Source of the DNA: JBOGUF01 sp050696075 | Lineage (GTDB): Bacteria; Chloroflexota; Chloroflexia; Thermomicrobiales; UBA6265 | Reading direction: 5' to 3' | NCBI GenBank assembly: GCA_050696075.1 | Contig: JBOGUF010000113.1 | Coordinates: 1 to 59,746, forward strand | Length of the DNA: 59,746 nt | Shown here: in pieces, positions 59,739 to 59,746 of the stretch | How the letters are laid out: the number at the start of each line of letters is the position of its first letter | How positions within the stretch are numbered: the stretch's first letter is position 1 | Notes under the pieces: generated by a model | The model's database searches: none | What the model saw: the letters and a program-made list of their open reading frames with translations, nothing else | Told to the model about the DNA's origin: nothing | Made by a program: the position numbers and the translations under genes

Positions 59739-59746
59739 GGCCGGGG

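Overview
The window is GC-rich, gene-dense DNA packed with ABC-transporter operons. The mix of genes suggests a Chloroflexota bacterium of the Thermomicrobia/Sphaerobacter type. It includes two adjacent GT39-like membrane proteins (one fused to NHL repeats), Tat-exported binding proteins with Ser-Pro-Val-Ala or Thr-Pro linkers, CO-dehydrogenase-type maturation genes, several GTG/TTG starts and strong GGAGG ribosome sites. This placement is an inference from gene content; no rRNA or tRNA gene was seen to confirm it.

Layout. 1-8279: a carbohydrate-type catabolic cluster. Two TIM-barrel glycoside-hydrolase-like genes, a CUT1-type sugar ABC transporter and its Tat-exported binding protein lie on the minus strand. 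An amidohydrolase, a Rieske ferredoxin and a LacI-family repressor lie on the plus strand. Two LacI-type operators sit in the divergent promoter region. 8451-12575: a molybdenum-hydroxylase maturation operon (MoxR/CoxD ATPase, CoxE-like VWA protein, two XdhC proteins, a MobA-like nucleotidyltransferase) without any hydroxylase structural gene. 12580-24463: a long minus-strand run with an ABC-F ATPase, a small membrane protein, a peptide ABC importer without ATPases, a cupin, a DUF1445 hydro-lyase and a complete branched-chain amino acid importer (livKHMGF order). 24632-31000: an acidic protein, an MlrC-type M81 peptidase, two tandem polyamine-type binding proteins, a second acidic protein, and an ammonium transporter with a small membrane protein. 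31247-38170: an ECF sigma factor with a membrane SH3-domain partner, then two large GT39-like proteins.

38176-45622: DUF503, an unknown protein, and then the most interesting locus: ECF sigma factor, zinc-finger anti-sigma factor, TPR-CHAT protease and a secreted subtilase with a very acidic linker, in overlapping translationally coupled order, followed by a stand-alone Clp N-domain protein. 45623-53542: an M24 peptidase, an APH-type kinase, a strong promoter driving a 24-codon cationic ORF, a HAD-phosphoglycerate dehydrogenase fusion, a haloacid-dehalogenase-type HAD, a class III aminotransferase, and a PIN/DUF3368 toxin with a frameshifted antitoxin gene. 54051-59728: an MMPL exporter with clear promoter and operator repeats, a receiver-like protein, a tyrosine recombinase, a lipoprotein and an aquaporin-family channel.

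A second layer runs through the window: at least six arrays of degenerate seven-base repeats, each with its own consensus but all with strict 7-nt periodicity. Two form inverted pairs that fill the whole gap between co-directional genes and supply a stop codon or abut a start codon. One lies inside the MMPL gene, where it encodes a cytoplasmic linker. No CRISPR array, tRNA, rRNA or insertion sequence was recognised.
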